In this document: positions 8,225-15,915 of the stretch, in pieces
How positions within the stretch are numbered: the stretch's first letter is position 1
Layout: each line of letters opens with the position of its first letter
NCBI GenBank assembly: GCA_002404755.1
Contig: DHKI01000021.1
Coordinates: forward strand, 1 to 47,643
Direction of reading: 5' to 3'
Origin: Clostridiales bacterium UBA4698
GTDB taxonomy: Bacteria > Bacillota > Clostridia > TANB77 > UBA1234
DNA: 47,643 nt
Translations under genes and position numbers: made by a program
Notes under the pieces: generated by a model
Seen by the model: the letters and a program-made list of their open reading frames with translations, nothing else
Databases searched by the model: none
Told to the model about the DNA's origin: nothing

Positions 8225-8527
8225 ATGAATGAACATACAAACAAGAAGGTGATATGCGTTAAAGATATACCATCTAATTTAATTGAAGAGGCTATATTTA
8301 TACTGAAGTCAGACGATGAAATTGAAAATAAAAAAACAAAAGAGAGTAGAAAACAAATAATTCTAAGAGAGACAGAAGATTTTGTTAAAAAGTACACTGA
8401 CGAATTTAGTAGGTTGAAAAATGATGAGAAAGATGTTATAGACTATAAAAAAGATTTAAAGTTAAAAATAATACTTTGTGGTGTACTAGTTGTAGTGACG
8501 TGTTATTTAGTATCATTATTTATATAG
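8225..8527 (+). CDS. Hypothetical tail-anchored small protein
   Basis: 100 residues, unknown family. The first 75 residues are charged and probably helical (Lys/Glu/Asp-rich). A single hydrophobic segment at about residues 80-98 ends the protein, so it looks tail-anchored with a cytoplasmic head. A perfect GGAGG site lies 8 bases before the ATG. It stands directly upstream of the spoIVFA-like gene and may share its transcript, which hints at a link to sporulation or the envelope, but this is only positional. Confidence 0.55.
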   Translation: MNEHTNKKVICVKDIPSNLIEEAIFILKSDDEIENKKTKESRKQIILRETEDFVKKYTDEFSRLKNDEKDVIDYKKDLKLKIILCGVLVVVTCYLVSLFI

Positions 8528-8588
8528 CTCTAAAAAAGAATAAAACTTTCTTGACAAGCATATAGCTTTGTTAAGAGGTGATTGCTTA

Positions 8589-8756
8589 ATGGAAAATACT
8601 ATTGATAGAAAAGAATATAGAAGAAATTCATATAGCACATATGAAAAAAACAAAGTTCCTGTTTGCAATAGAAAAAGGAGTCTTGTATGGAATCAGATAA
8701 TTAATATGTTAATGTTACTTCTTTCAGTATTGTTATTAAAATTATTTCGGATTTGA
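8589..8756 (+). CDS. N-terminal piece of SpoIVFA-like M23 protein
   Basis: This 55-codon frame encodes the cytoplasmic head and transmembrane segment (about residues 34-53, ending LLLKLFRI) of the M23 protein that continues in another frame. The ATG at 8589 has AGAGGTG 8 bases upstream (8574-8580). The frame ends at TGA 8754-8756. The peptidase frame is open from 8740 onward, so joining needs a +1 shift within AAA TTA TTT CGG ATT. The shift window contains CGG, one of only three in-frame CGG codons I found in the whole window. Confidence 0.7.
   Translation: MENTIDRKEYRRNSYSTYEKNKVPVCNRKRSLVWNQIINMLMLLLSVLLLKLFRI
8740..8756 (+). other. +1 frameshift site at TTT CGG A
   Basis: The upstream frame is open to TGA 8754-8756 and the downstream frame is closed by TAA at 8737-8739, so the change of frame must occur between these points. 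TTT CGG A allows tRNA-Phe to slip from UUU to UUC, leaving GGA next. Equally, reading CGGA as one arginine gives an uninterrupted LFRFETEF. The alternative is a one-base sequencing or real insertion. Confidence 0.55.
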
Positions 8757-8811
8757 AACGGAGTTCGAATTAATAAAAACAAATATTGAAGAAGGAATTC
8801 CATATGAAACA

Positions 8812-9402
8812 GTGAGTGCTTTTGTTGTAGATAATGTGAAGGTATTTTACGAGAAATTTGAAAACGGAAGTGAAAGTGGTCAAGAAAATAATATTATAAA
8901 TATAGACATAACAAGTGGTGAGAAAAGCAGTGGTGAAAAAGTTAAAGATGAAATAGAACAGAAGACTGAAACCGAAAAAGAAATAACTAAAGCGAGTACA
9001 GATGCAGAGTGTGTTAAAGATATTTACAAGGTAGTATCTCCAATGAAAGGAATAATAACATCAAGGTTTGGAAATCGAGTTAGTGATAATCCCATTGTTA
9101 GCTCCTATCATACTGGTTTAGATATAGGGGCTGACACGGGTACTTTGATAAAAGCTACACATGATGGTGTAGTAACTCAAGCAGGCGATAATGGTACATA
9201 TGGAAAAAGTGTTACGATAGAAAGCGGAGATTTAAAAACTATTTATGCTCATTGTTCATCAGTCCTAGTTAAAAAAGGAAAGCAAATAAAGACTGGCGAA
9301 AATATTGCAAAGGTTGGAATGACAGGAAATGCGACAGGTCCACATTTACATTTTGAAATAAGGTATCAAGGCAGATTTGTAAATCCAGAGGATGTTATTT
9401 AG
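8812..9402 (+). CDS. LytM/M23 domain of SpoIVFA-like protein (frameshifted gene)
   Basis: This frame carries the extracytoplasmic part of a membrane-anchored M23 protein. After a linker rich in SGE/SGQ motifs and Lys/Glu, the LytM domain covers about the last 115 residues. Its zinc ligands look intact: HTGLD (His-x3-Asp) and HLHF (His-x-His). The coding frame actually extends upstream to 8740; the GTG at 8812 is just the first start-like codon and has no ribosome site, so the real start is probably 8589 in the other frame. The gene is followed 13 bases later by an M50 protease and then rplU-rpmA-obg, the order of B. subtilis spoIVFA-spoIVFB-rplU. SpoIVFA anchors and, with BofA, inhibits SpoIVFB. 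The SpoIVFA-like role is inferred from synteny; a general M23 role is the alternative. Confidence 0.72.
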   Translation: MSAFVVDNVKVFYEKFENGSESGQENNIINIDITSGEKSSGEKVKDEIEQKTETEKEITKASTDAECVKDIYKVVSPMKGIITSRFGNRVSDNPIVSSYHTGLDIGADTGTLIKATHDGVVTQAGDNGTYGKSVTIESGDLKTIYAHCSSVLVKKGKQIKTGENIAKVGMTGNATGPHLHFEIRYQGRFVNPEDVI

Positions 9403-9415
9403 TTTAGGAGAAAAC

Positions 9416-10003
9416 ATGTCTATAAAAATACACTTTTATTTGTTTTTGTTCATGGCATATATGTTTATGATTGGAAAGATAGAGATTTTTCTGATTTTTT
9501 ATTTTTCAGTGTTAATTCATGAAATGGCTCATATTGTTATTGCTTTAATTTTAAATGTTGATGTCGATGAATTATGGCTGATGCCAGTAGGAGTTTGTGC
9601 GGTATATAAAGAAAATATCATGCCGATAAAGGAAGTTATAATAAGTCTTGCCGGACCTATTATGAGTTTAATACTCGCAATGTTTTCAAAAGATAATTTC
9701 ATAAGTAATGTGAATATAATAATAATGATTTTAAATTTGATTCCGATTTACCCTCTCGATGGTGGACGACTTCAAAAGAATTTTTTTGTGTACAAGTTTG
9801 GTTATGGAAAGGGAATAAAAATAAGTCAATTTGTTAGTGATTTTTTTATAGTAATATTGTTTGCAGTTTCAATTGTATTTGCGATTCATTTTAAAAATTT
9901 TAATATGCTTTTTGTGACTTCGTATGTATTATTTTTATCGAGAGAAGAGGTAAAAAAAGAAAGAATATTAAGGATAATAAACTATTTACAAACAGATGAA
10001 TAA
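9416..10003 (+). CDS. spoIVFB: SpoIVFB-like M50 intramembrane metalloprotease
   Basis: A 195-residue, strongly hydrophobic site-2-protease-type protein. The zinc motif HEMAH sits in a membrane segment at about residues 36-40, and the second motif NLIPIYPLDGGRL provides the Asp ligand (about residue 115). About six membrane segments are visible. SpoIVFB cleaves pro-sigma-K in the mother-cell membrane of the forespore. Synteny supports this name: M23 protein upstream, rplU-rpmA-obg downstream, and a BofA-like gene in the same cluster. The ATG at 9416 is chosen because AGGAG (9406-9410) lies 5 bases before it; the earlier in-frame ATG overlaps the preceding gene. Pro-sigma-K itself is not in the window. 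Confidence 0.8.
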   Translation: MSIKIHFYLFLFMAYMFMIGKIEIFLIFYFSVLIHEMAHIVIALILNVDVDELWLMPVGVCAVYKENIMPIKEVIISLAGPIMSLILAMFSKDNFISNVNIIIMILNLIPIYPLDGGRLQKNFFVYKFGYGKGIKISQFVSDFFIVILFAVSIVFAIHFKNFNMLFVTSYVLFLSREEVKKERILRIINYLQTDE

Positions 10004-10031
10004 TGTATAAACTAAATATGAGGTGAAACAA

Positions 10032-13000
10032 ATGATAAAGAATAAAAAGGGATATTCACTAGGTATATTAGTAATTACAATTGCTGTAATGCTTATATTA
10101 ACGACAACGGCACTGCTTTCATTTAAAAGTACAACAGCAGATAAAGAGATAACAAATTTTATGAACGATATTACAGAGGTGGAGGAATATGTGAAAGAAT
10201 ATTATTCTGAAAAACACATATTACCGCTAATGTATGATAATACAACAAAGCAGCCGATTGCTATAAATGATTTAGAGTATGAGGAAATTAGAGCACAAAC
10301 TTCAAACAAAGATTTTGGCAATTATTATTTTGTTGATTTAACAAAATTAGAAAGAATACATTTAAAAGATAACCAAAGAGGGTATATAGTAAATGAAAAC
10401 TCTCTTAGGGTGTATGTAACGAATCCGATTGAATATCAGGGAGTTTTTTATTATACAGTAACAGATGATATGAAAGGATATGACAGAACGTATAATGATA
10501 ATGCAAATTTTGAAGTGATAATATCTGGAAATCCTATAGTATGGACAGATAAAGCAAAATTGATATTGTCTATCCCTAATTACGAAAACATAGAGGCATC
10601 TGATTGGCAATTTAAGTATTACTATCCGGGACCAGTTAGTGCAGAAGATTTTAAAACAAAAGGCAATATGTTTTTATATGGCGAAACCGTAGATATAACT
10701 GAGAATGGAATAGTAACTTTTTATGCTGAAAATCTGACAGCGACAGCTAGTGGAGATGTGGGTTATGCTAAAACCGTGAATGTTGTTGTAACAAAGATAG
10801 ATGATATAAAACCTATAATAAAAATAAGTGGAGACAGAAGCAAAGAAGGAGAAGTAATAATAACTGACAACGAAACAGGTATAAACTCTGACAGATTGAG
10901 ATATAAAATAATAGGCGACGATATAAATAATCCTGAGGATGGAATTCCTCTATTAACATATGGTATAAAATATGCAAAGTATATAGAAGAGTATAATAAA
11001 TTAAAAAGTAACGAGGAAGATTTAATAGCAGAAATTAGTGATTTGAAAGCACTAGGTTCTGGCGATGATGAACTTCAAGAGTTGTATACAAACTTAAATA
11101 GTATAACTTTAGAAATTCAAAAGTTGAATAATGAAAATAGATCTTTTAACGATGGTAATATTCCATACGATGACTATGAAAATAACATTGCATTATATGT
11201 AGAAGATTATGCAGGAAACGTTGAAGAAGATACATTAGGTGTTTCAAGAAAAGTATTATTGAATAGCAATTTGATAAATTTTGAATCAAAATTATTAGAC
11301 AATTCAATGTTTAGCATTGTTAAAACAACACCATATACAAGTGGAGATAAAGTTAAACTTAGAATTCGTTCACAAGGTGCCACAAAGATGATAATAACAA
11401 TGGATGACAAGATTTCACCAGAAGACATTGCTAATTATGATTTGAAATATCAAGCATCAAACGGAGATTACGAGTTTGATATTAGTGGAGCAGGAAAGAC
11501 CGAGGTCGTAATATATGCATATTATACAGCTGGCGAATATGATGAAAATGGCAAACTAATATATAAAGCATTAAATGATAAAGTTTTAGTAGACAAGATT
11601 AATCCTACAACAGATGCACCGAAAGTAGAGGTTTCTAATAAACTTAAACTAAAAATAGAAGTAAAGCAAAAAGATTTAGAAAGTGGAATATTTAAAACAG
11701 AATATGGATACCAAGAAACAGATGGAAATGAGGATTTAACGAAATATACTTGGTGTCATACTGTATCCGAAATAGAAAATAGATTAAAAGAAGGTAAGAT
11801 TTATTATATAAGGACAAGAGTTACTGATTTAGCAGGCAACGGACCAGTAGTTTCAGCATATACAAAAATACAATGTCCTACTCAAAAAATACTTGCAATG
11901 CCTAATAGACCAGTTCTTGAAAATATGAAAGCAATCACATGGAAAAATAATTTAGAAGAAGTTGAAATTGATCCTTATACGTTAAAAGATTCATCAGGAG
12001 TTACAAGAGTTTGGTACGATTACAAAATGGGAGACGGAATAAATGATGATGGTGAATCTATGTGGGCGAATGCAAAATCAACAGACGGAAGTTATTGGGT
12101 TTGGATTCCAAGATATGCGTATAGAATAATATATTATACTGATGCAAATAAAACAGAAATAAAAGGTTATTATCAAAATTCTGCGTATTCTAATACAATT
12201 GGATATTACATGCCAGATGGAAAAACTGCTTCAAGTGAGGCAGATATAAAGACTAAATTTGGGGACATAGATATTGTATTTTTATATGGTTCTGAGGACT
12301 ATAAATATTATGATACAGAAACAAAATTGGTAAAAAGCTTAATAGATGGTGGAGAAAAGCTTTATAGTGAATATATAGTTCATCCTGCTTTTAAATCATA
12401 TGCTTCAGGAACAAGTGTAAATATTTTGGGAAAATGGAACAGAGATTTATCTGGAATTTGGGTCGGAAAATTTGAAGCTAGCAGAGAGGATGCAACGTTT
12501 ACATCACAAGGAACTGCAAATAATGTAAAAAGTGTTCCAAATGTTAGAGCAATGACAAATATAAAGATAAATGATGCCTTTAATATGGCATTACAATTAG
12601 ATGCAAGCAAAGATTCACATTTGATGAAAAATAGTGAATGGGGTGCGGTAACATATTTAGCATATAGTGCATATGGAAGAGGCGGAAACAAAGTAAGACA
12701 AAATCTTTCTAGCAATATGATTACTGGTGCTGGTACATCAAGCAATGGTGCAACATATGCAACCACATCAGAGTCATTGTTTGAAGGTAGATATAGCTAT
12801 AAAACATCTGCAGGAATGCAAGCAAGCACAACTAAGAACATATATGGTGTATATGATATGGTTGGTGGAGCTTTAGAATATGTTTCAGCCTATGTGAATA
12901 ATGAAAACTCGGCTGTTTCAACAAATGGAAGCTTACTTCAAAACTCTTCAACATTATATTTATCACAATCATATAACAAAGGTGGAACGGACAGCGAAGC

Positions 13001-13235
13001 AGGAAATTATAGAGCAAACGCAGGAGTTTATGGAGATGCGATATATGAAATTTCATTAGATACTTCTAATGTATGGAAAGACAATGTGATGAATTATCCT
13101 AATACTGGAGAACCATTCTTTGCAAGAGGTGGAAGTTATTCTTCAAACACGAGCACAGTTGGAATATTTGAAACAGACAAGAAAGATGGTGCAGCATATG
13201 AAAATGTTGGTTTTAGAATTGTATTAGTGCCATAA
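10032..13235 (+). CDS. Large pilin-headed surface protein with FGE/C-type-lectin-like end
   Basis: A 1067-residue protein unlike its neighbours. The N-terminus is a prepilin-like signal: basic residues, KKGYSL, then one hydrophobic helix (about residues 8-28); the usual Glu5 of type IV pilins is absent. The middle (about 130-650) holds repeated beta-rich, Ig-like stretches (for example DIKPIIKISGD and VTDLAGNGPVVS) and a short coiled coil at about 315-370. The C-terminal 390 residues resemble the formylglycine-generating-enzyme/C-type-lectin fold: SYWVWIPRYAYRI, IWVGKFEASR, IYGVYDMVGGALEYV, FFARGGSY and GFRIVL. It is probably exported and displayed on the surface; enzyme activity is not shown. 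The ATG at 10032 follows AGGTGA by 5 bases. It sits between spoIVFB and rplU, where B. subtilis has no gene. No reverse transcriptase or template repeat is visible. Confidence 0.75.
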   Translation: MIKNKKGYSLGILVITIAVMLILTTTALLSFKSTTADKEITNFMNDITEVEEYVKEYYSEKHILPLMYDNTTKQPIAINDLEYEEIRAQTSNKDFGNYYFVDLTKLERIHLKDNQRGYIVNENSLRVYVTNPIEYQGVFYYTVTDDMKGYDRTYNDNANFEVIISGNPIVWTDKAKLILSIPNYENIEASDWQFKYYYPGPVSAEDFKTKGNMFLYGETVDITENGIVTFYAENLTATASGDVGYAKTVNVVVTKIDDIKPIIKISGDRSKEGEVIITDNETGINSDRLRYKIIGDDINNPEDGIPLLTYGIKYAKYIEEYNKLKSNEEDLIAEISDLKALGSGDDELQELYTNLNSITLEIQKLNNENRSFNDGNIPYDDYENNIALYVEDYAGNVEEDTLGVSRKVLLNSNLINFESKLLDNSMFSIVKTTPYTSGDKVKLRIRSQGATKMIITMDDKISPEDIANYDLKYQASNGDYEFDISGAGKTEVVIYAYYTAGEYDENGKLIYKALNDKVLVDKINPTTDAPKVEVSNKLKLKIEVKQKDLESGIFKTEYGYQETDGNEDLTKYTWCHTVSEIENRLKEGKIYYIRTRVTDLAGNGPVVSAYTKIQCPTQKILAMPNRPVLENMKAITWKNNLEEVEIDPYTLKDSSGVTRVWYDYKMGDGINDDGESMWANAKSTDGSYWVWIPRYAYRIIYYTDANKTEIKGYYQNSAYSNTIGYYMPDGKTASSEADIKTKFGDIDIVFLYGSEDYKYYDTETKLVKSLIDGGEKLYSEYIVHPAFKSYASGTSVNILGKWNRDLSGIWVGKFEASREDATFTSQGTANNVKSVPNVRAMTNIKINDAFNMALQLDASKDSHLMKNSEWGAVTYLAYSAYGRGGNKVRQNLSSNMITGAGTSSNGATYATTSESLFEGRYSYKTSAGMQASTTKNIYGVYDMVGGALEYVSAYVNNENSAVSTNGSLLQNSSTLYLSQSYNKGGTDSEAGNYRANAGVYGDAIYEISLDTSNVWKDNVMNYPNTGEPFFARGGSYSSNTSTVGIFETDKKDGAAYENVGFRIVLVP

Positions 13236-13279
13236 TTCTATCTTAAGCTGGTTTGTAAAAATATGGAATGACAAAATGT

Positions 13280-13308
13280 TTGACAAAATGCGATAATGGT
13301 TGTATAAT
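13280..13308 (+). promoter_or_regulatory. Consensus promoter of rplU-rpmA
   Basis: Perfect TTGACA (13280-13285), 17-base spacer and perfect TATAAT (13303-13308). It gives the ribosomal genes transcription independent of the surface-protein gene upstream. Confidence 0.85.
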
Positions 13309-13314
13309 GGCATA

Positions 13315-13404
13315 CGTGTAATCCGCTTAATTATGGTTATAAATGCTAGTAATAGCTACCTAAGATGAGAGATTAGCGAGTTTTATATGAAGGAGGTGCT
13401 TTAG
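13315..13404 (+). ncRNA. Probable L21 leader RNA
   Basis: The roughly 90-base 5' untranslated region of rplU contains a CCGCTTAA segment followed by GGTTATAAATGCTAG and a short AGC return, reminiscent of the Firmicutes ribosomal L21 leader that controls rplU by autoregulation. I did not run a covariance search, so the match is from memory of the motif and its position. Confidence 0.5.
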
Positions 13405-13767
13405 ATGTACGCGATAATCGAAGCATGTGGAAAACAATACAAAGTAGCTGAAGGAGATGAAGTTTTCGTTGAGAAACTTGATTTAAACGAAGGCGATAAA
13501 GTAACTTTTGACAAAGTATTATTACTTTCAGACGGTGAAAAAGTAAAAATAGGAACACCAACTGTTAAGAGTGCAAAAGTTGAAGCTACTGTTATTGAAA
13601 ACGGAAAAGCTAAAAAAGTGGTTGTATTCAAATACAAAGCTAAGAAAAACGAGAGAAAGAAACAAGGACACAGACAACCATATACAAAGATTAAAATTGA
13701 TAAGATTAGCCAAAGAGCTACTACAAAGAAAGCTACTACTGCTACAACAGAAGAAGCTGCTGAATAA
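13405..13767 (+). CDS. rplU: Ribosomal protein bL21
   Basis: A 120-residue large-subunit ribosomal protein. The beginning YAIIEACGKQYKVAEGD and the C-terminal KKQGHRQPYTKIKI motif are diagnostic. A Thr/Ala/Glu-rich tail of about 15 residues extends beyond the usual end. A GGAGG site precedes the ATG. It is the first gene after the consensus promoter and is followed 55 bases later by rpmA. Confidence 0.96.
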   Translation: MYAIIEACGKQYKVAEGDEVFVEKLDLNEGDKVTFDKVLLLSDGEKVKIGTPTVKSAKVEATVIENGKAKKVVVFKYKAKKNERKKQGHRQPYTKIKIDKISQRATTKKATTATTEEAAE

Positions 13768-13822
13768 TTAGGATTTTATAAAAATGCTAATAGAAGATTT
13801 TTAACTGAAAGGGGAGAGAGAC

Positions 13823-14086
13823 ATGGCACATAAAAAAGGTATGGGTAGTACCAAAAATGGTAGAGATAGTGAGTCAAAGAGACTTGGTGCCAAAAGAGCT
13901 GATGGTCAATTTGTTCTAGCTGGAAATATATTAGTTAGACAAAGAGGAACAAAAATCCATCCAGGTACAAATGTTGGAATCGGTAGCGATGATACTCTAT
14001 ATGCAAAAGCTGACGGCGTAGTTAAATTCGAGAGAAAAGGTAGAGACAAGAAACAAGTAAGTATCGTTACAGAGGAAAATAAGTAA
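13823..14086 (+). CDS. rpmA: Ribosomal protein bL27, without N-terminal extension
   Basis: An 87-residue ribosomal protein near the peptidyl-transferase centre. It begins directly MAHKKGMGSTKNGRDS. Most Firmicutes L27 proteins have an extra N-terminal stretch ending in a Phe-Ala-Ser cleavage site that is removed by the cysteine protease Prp (YsxB). That extension is absent, and the ysxB/prp gene that normally lies between rplU and rpmA is absent too (only 55 bases separate them). The ribosome site GGGGAGAG precedes the ATG. A strong terminator follows. Confidence 0.96.
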   Translation: MAHKKGMGSTKNGRDSESKRLGAKRADGQFVLAGNILVRQRGTKIHPGTNVGIGSDDTLYAKADGVVKFERKGRDKKQVSIVTEENK

Positions 14087-14092
14087 TTAATT

Positions 14093-14127
14093 CGAGGGAC
14101 CATTTTTGATGGTCTCTCGTTTTTTTT
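14093..14127 (+). terminator. Terminator of rplU-rpmA
   Basis: An 11-base GC-containing stem (14093-14103 with 14109-14119, G-U pair included) followed by eight T residues. Confidence 0.9.
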
Positions 14128-14246
14128 ATTAATTGTGAATTTTAGCAAGTTGAACAAATCGCGTAAAAACAATTTGCTAAAAAATCGCAAAATAAAGCTA
14201 AAACAAAATAAAAAAGAGTTTTAAAAACTTTAAGGTTTACAAAACA

Positions 14247-14275
14247 TTGATAAATATGAGAAAATGTGGTAAAAT
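14247..14275 (+). promoter_or_regulatory. Promoter of obg
   Basis: TTGATA (14247-14252), 17-base spacer, TAAAAT (14270-14275) with TG at 14267-14268 (extended -10). It lies 36 bases before the obg start. Confidence 0.65.
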
Positions 14276-14311
14276 ACCACTTGTAAGAATGTGAAAAAAG
14301 GAGAAAAATAT

Positions 14312-15586
14312 ATGTTCATAGATTATGCTAAAATAATAATTGGCTCTGGTAAAGGTGGAAATGGAGCAATTACGTTTAGAAGAGAAAAATATGTAGCAAA
14401 TGGTGGACCAGACGGTGGAGACGGTGGTCGAGGCGGTAGTGTTTATTTTAGAGTGGATTTGGGTCTAAATACACTAGTTGACTTTAAGTATAAGAAGAAG
14501 TACTTGGCACAAGATGGTGAAGCTGGCAGTGGAGCAAGAAAAGCAGGTAAAAGTGGAGAAGATTTGTATATAGATGTTCCTCAAGGAACTATAGTAAGAG
14601 ATGAGGAAACAGGAAAAGTAATAGCTGATTTATCTGAAGAAGGACAAGTTGAATGCGTTTTGAGAGGCGGAAAAGGCGGAAAAGGTAATGTTCATTATGC
14701 AACTGCAACAAGACAGATTCCGAATTTTGCTGAAACTGGCGAACCAGGTGTAGAAAAAACAGTTATTCTTGAATTAAAGTTAATAGCAGATGTAGGCCTT
14801 TTAGGCTATCCGAATGTTGGCAAATCAACATTATTAGCTAGAATGACTACAGCTAAGCCTAAAATAGCAGATTATCATTTTACGACTATAGAACCTAATT
14901 TAGGTGTTGTAAAATTGGCTAATGGTTCTAGTTTCGTAATGGCTGATATACCAGGTCTTATTGAGGGTGCAAGTGAAGGCGTTGGACTAGGTTTGAAATT
15001 TCTAAGACATGTTGAAAGAACTAGATTACTAATTCATGTTATAGACGTTGCTGGAACTGAAGGCAGAGACCCAGTTCAAGACTTTTATAAAATAAATGCA
15101 GAACTTTCAAATTATAGCGAGAAGTTGTCTAATAAATTGCAAGTGGTTGCAGCTAACAAAATTGATGTTATGCAAGATGAAGAAAATTATAGAAGACTTG
15201 AAAAAGTTGCAAAGCAAAAAGGATATGAAATATTTAAAATATCAGCAGTTACAGGCGAAGGATTAAATGAACTTTTTAACAGAGTGGCAGAACTTTTAAA
15301 AGGAATACCAAAACAAGAATTAGAAGAAGTTGATAAGACGGTTTATTATAATTATGAAGACGAAAATGAGGGCTGGAGAATAACTAGAAAAAATAATACT
15401 TTTATAATTGATGGAAAAGAAATTGAAAACGTTATGAGAAGAGTTAATTTTTCGGATTACGAATCTCTTGCATATTTCCATAATACTCTTAAGAAAATGG
15501 GAATTGAAGCAGAATTGAAAAGAAGAGGAATTAAAGAAGGCGATATCGTAAAAATATTTGATCTTGAGTTCCGATATGAGGAATAA
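14312..15586 (+). CDS. obgE: Obg family GTPase
   Basis: A 424-residue Obg/CgtA GTPase involved in large-subunit ribosome assembly and stress control. The glycine-rich Obg fold is seen in residues 1-155 (GSGKGGNGA, GGPDGGDGG). The G domain has the P-loop GYPNVGKST (about 165) and DIPGLIEGA (switch II). The C-terminal OCT domain closes the protein. Length is normal for Firmicutes. The start at 14312 has AGGAG 8 bases before it; an upstream in-frame GTG includes this ribosome site in its coding part, so it was rejected. The spo0B gene found here in Bacillus is missing. bofA follows. Confidence 0.95.
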   Translation: MFIDYAKIIIGSGKGGNGAITFRREKYVANGGPDGGDGGRGGSVYFRVDLGLNTLVDFKYKKKYLAQDGEAGSGARKAGKSGEDLYIDVPQGTIVRDEETGKVIADLSEEGQVECVLRGGKGGKGNVHYATATRQIPNFAETGEPGVEKTVILELKLIADVGLLGYPNVGKSTLLARMTTAKPKIADYHFTTIEPNLGVVKLANGSSFVMADIPGLIEGASEGVGLGLKFLRHVERTRLLIHVIDVAGTEGRDPVQDFYKINAELSNYSEKLSNKLQVVAANKIDVMQDEENYRRLEKVAKQKGYEIFKISAVTGEGLNELFNRVAELLKGIPKQELEEVDKTVYYNYEDENEGWRITRKNNTFIIDGKEIENVMRRVNFSDYESLAYFHNTLKKMGIEAELKRRGIKEGDIVKIFDLEFRYEE

Positions 15587-15645
15587 AACAGTAATAAAAA
15601 TTGGGACATGATAGTAAGATATGTAGTAGAAAGGGGGAGTATATT

Positions 15646-15906
15646 TTGGCTGTGATAGAAGTTTCATCTTTTATAGTTACATCAATAATTGGTGCTGTTG
15701 CATTAATAAGAGTTATGAATGATGCTAGAAAAAGTATATGCTCCATTATTTTAAACATAATGTTTGGAGGAGCTCTGTTCGTCATCTTAAATATTATGGG
15801 AGTTACTATCGCATTAAATCTTATTACAGGAGGTATAATAGCTTTCTTGGGCGTTCCAGGAGTAGTATTACTAATAATACTGAAAATAATATTTAATATA
15901 ATTTAG
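15646..15906 (+). CDS. bofA: BofA family pro-sigma-K processing inhibitor
   Basis: An 86-residue membrane protein, the same size as B. subtilis BofA (87). Two to three hydrophobic segments end in NLITGGIIAFLGVPGVVLL, the conserved BofA C-terminal motif. BofA with SpoIVFA keeps the protease SpoIVFB inactive until the forespore signal arrives. A SpoIVFB-like gene is 6 kb upstream in the same cluster, which supports the role. The TTG start at 15646 follows AGGGGGAG (15632-15639) by 6 bases; a longer frame begins 45 bases earlier but would contain the ribosome site. murJ follows after 9 bases. Confidence 0.82.
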   Translation: MAVIEVSSFIVTSIIGAVALIRVMNDARKSICSIILNIMFGGALFVILNIMGVTIALNLITGGIIAFLGVPGVVLLIILKIIFNII

Positions 15907-15915
15907 GAGAAACAA

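Noticed and set aside
12800..13235. Variable repeat of a diversity-generating retroelement at the end of the large surface protein
   Set aside because: The fold fits, but there is no reverse transcriptase, accessory gene or second copy of this segment in the window.
14641..14690. Repeated GGCGGAAAA units as a DNA repeat
   Set aside because: They encode the glycine-rich loops of the Obg fold and follow from the protein sequence.
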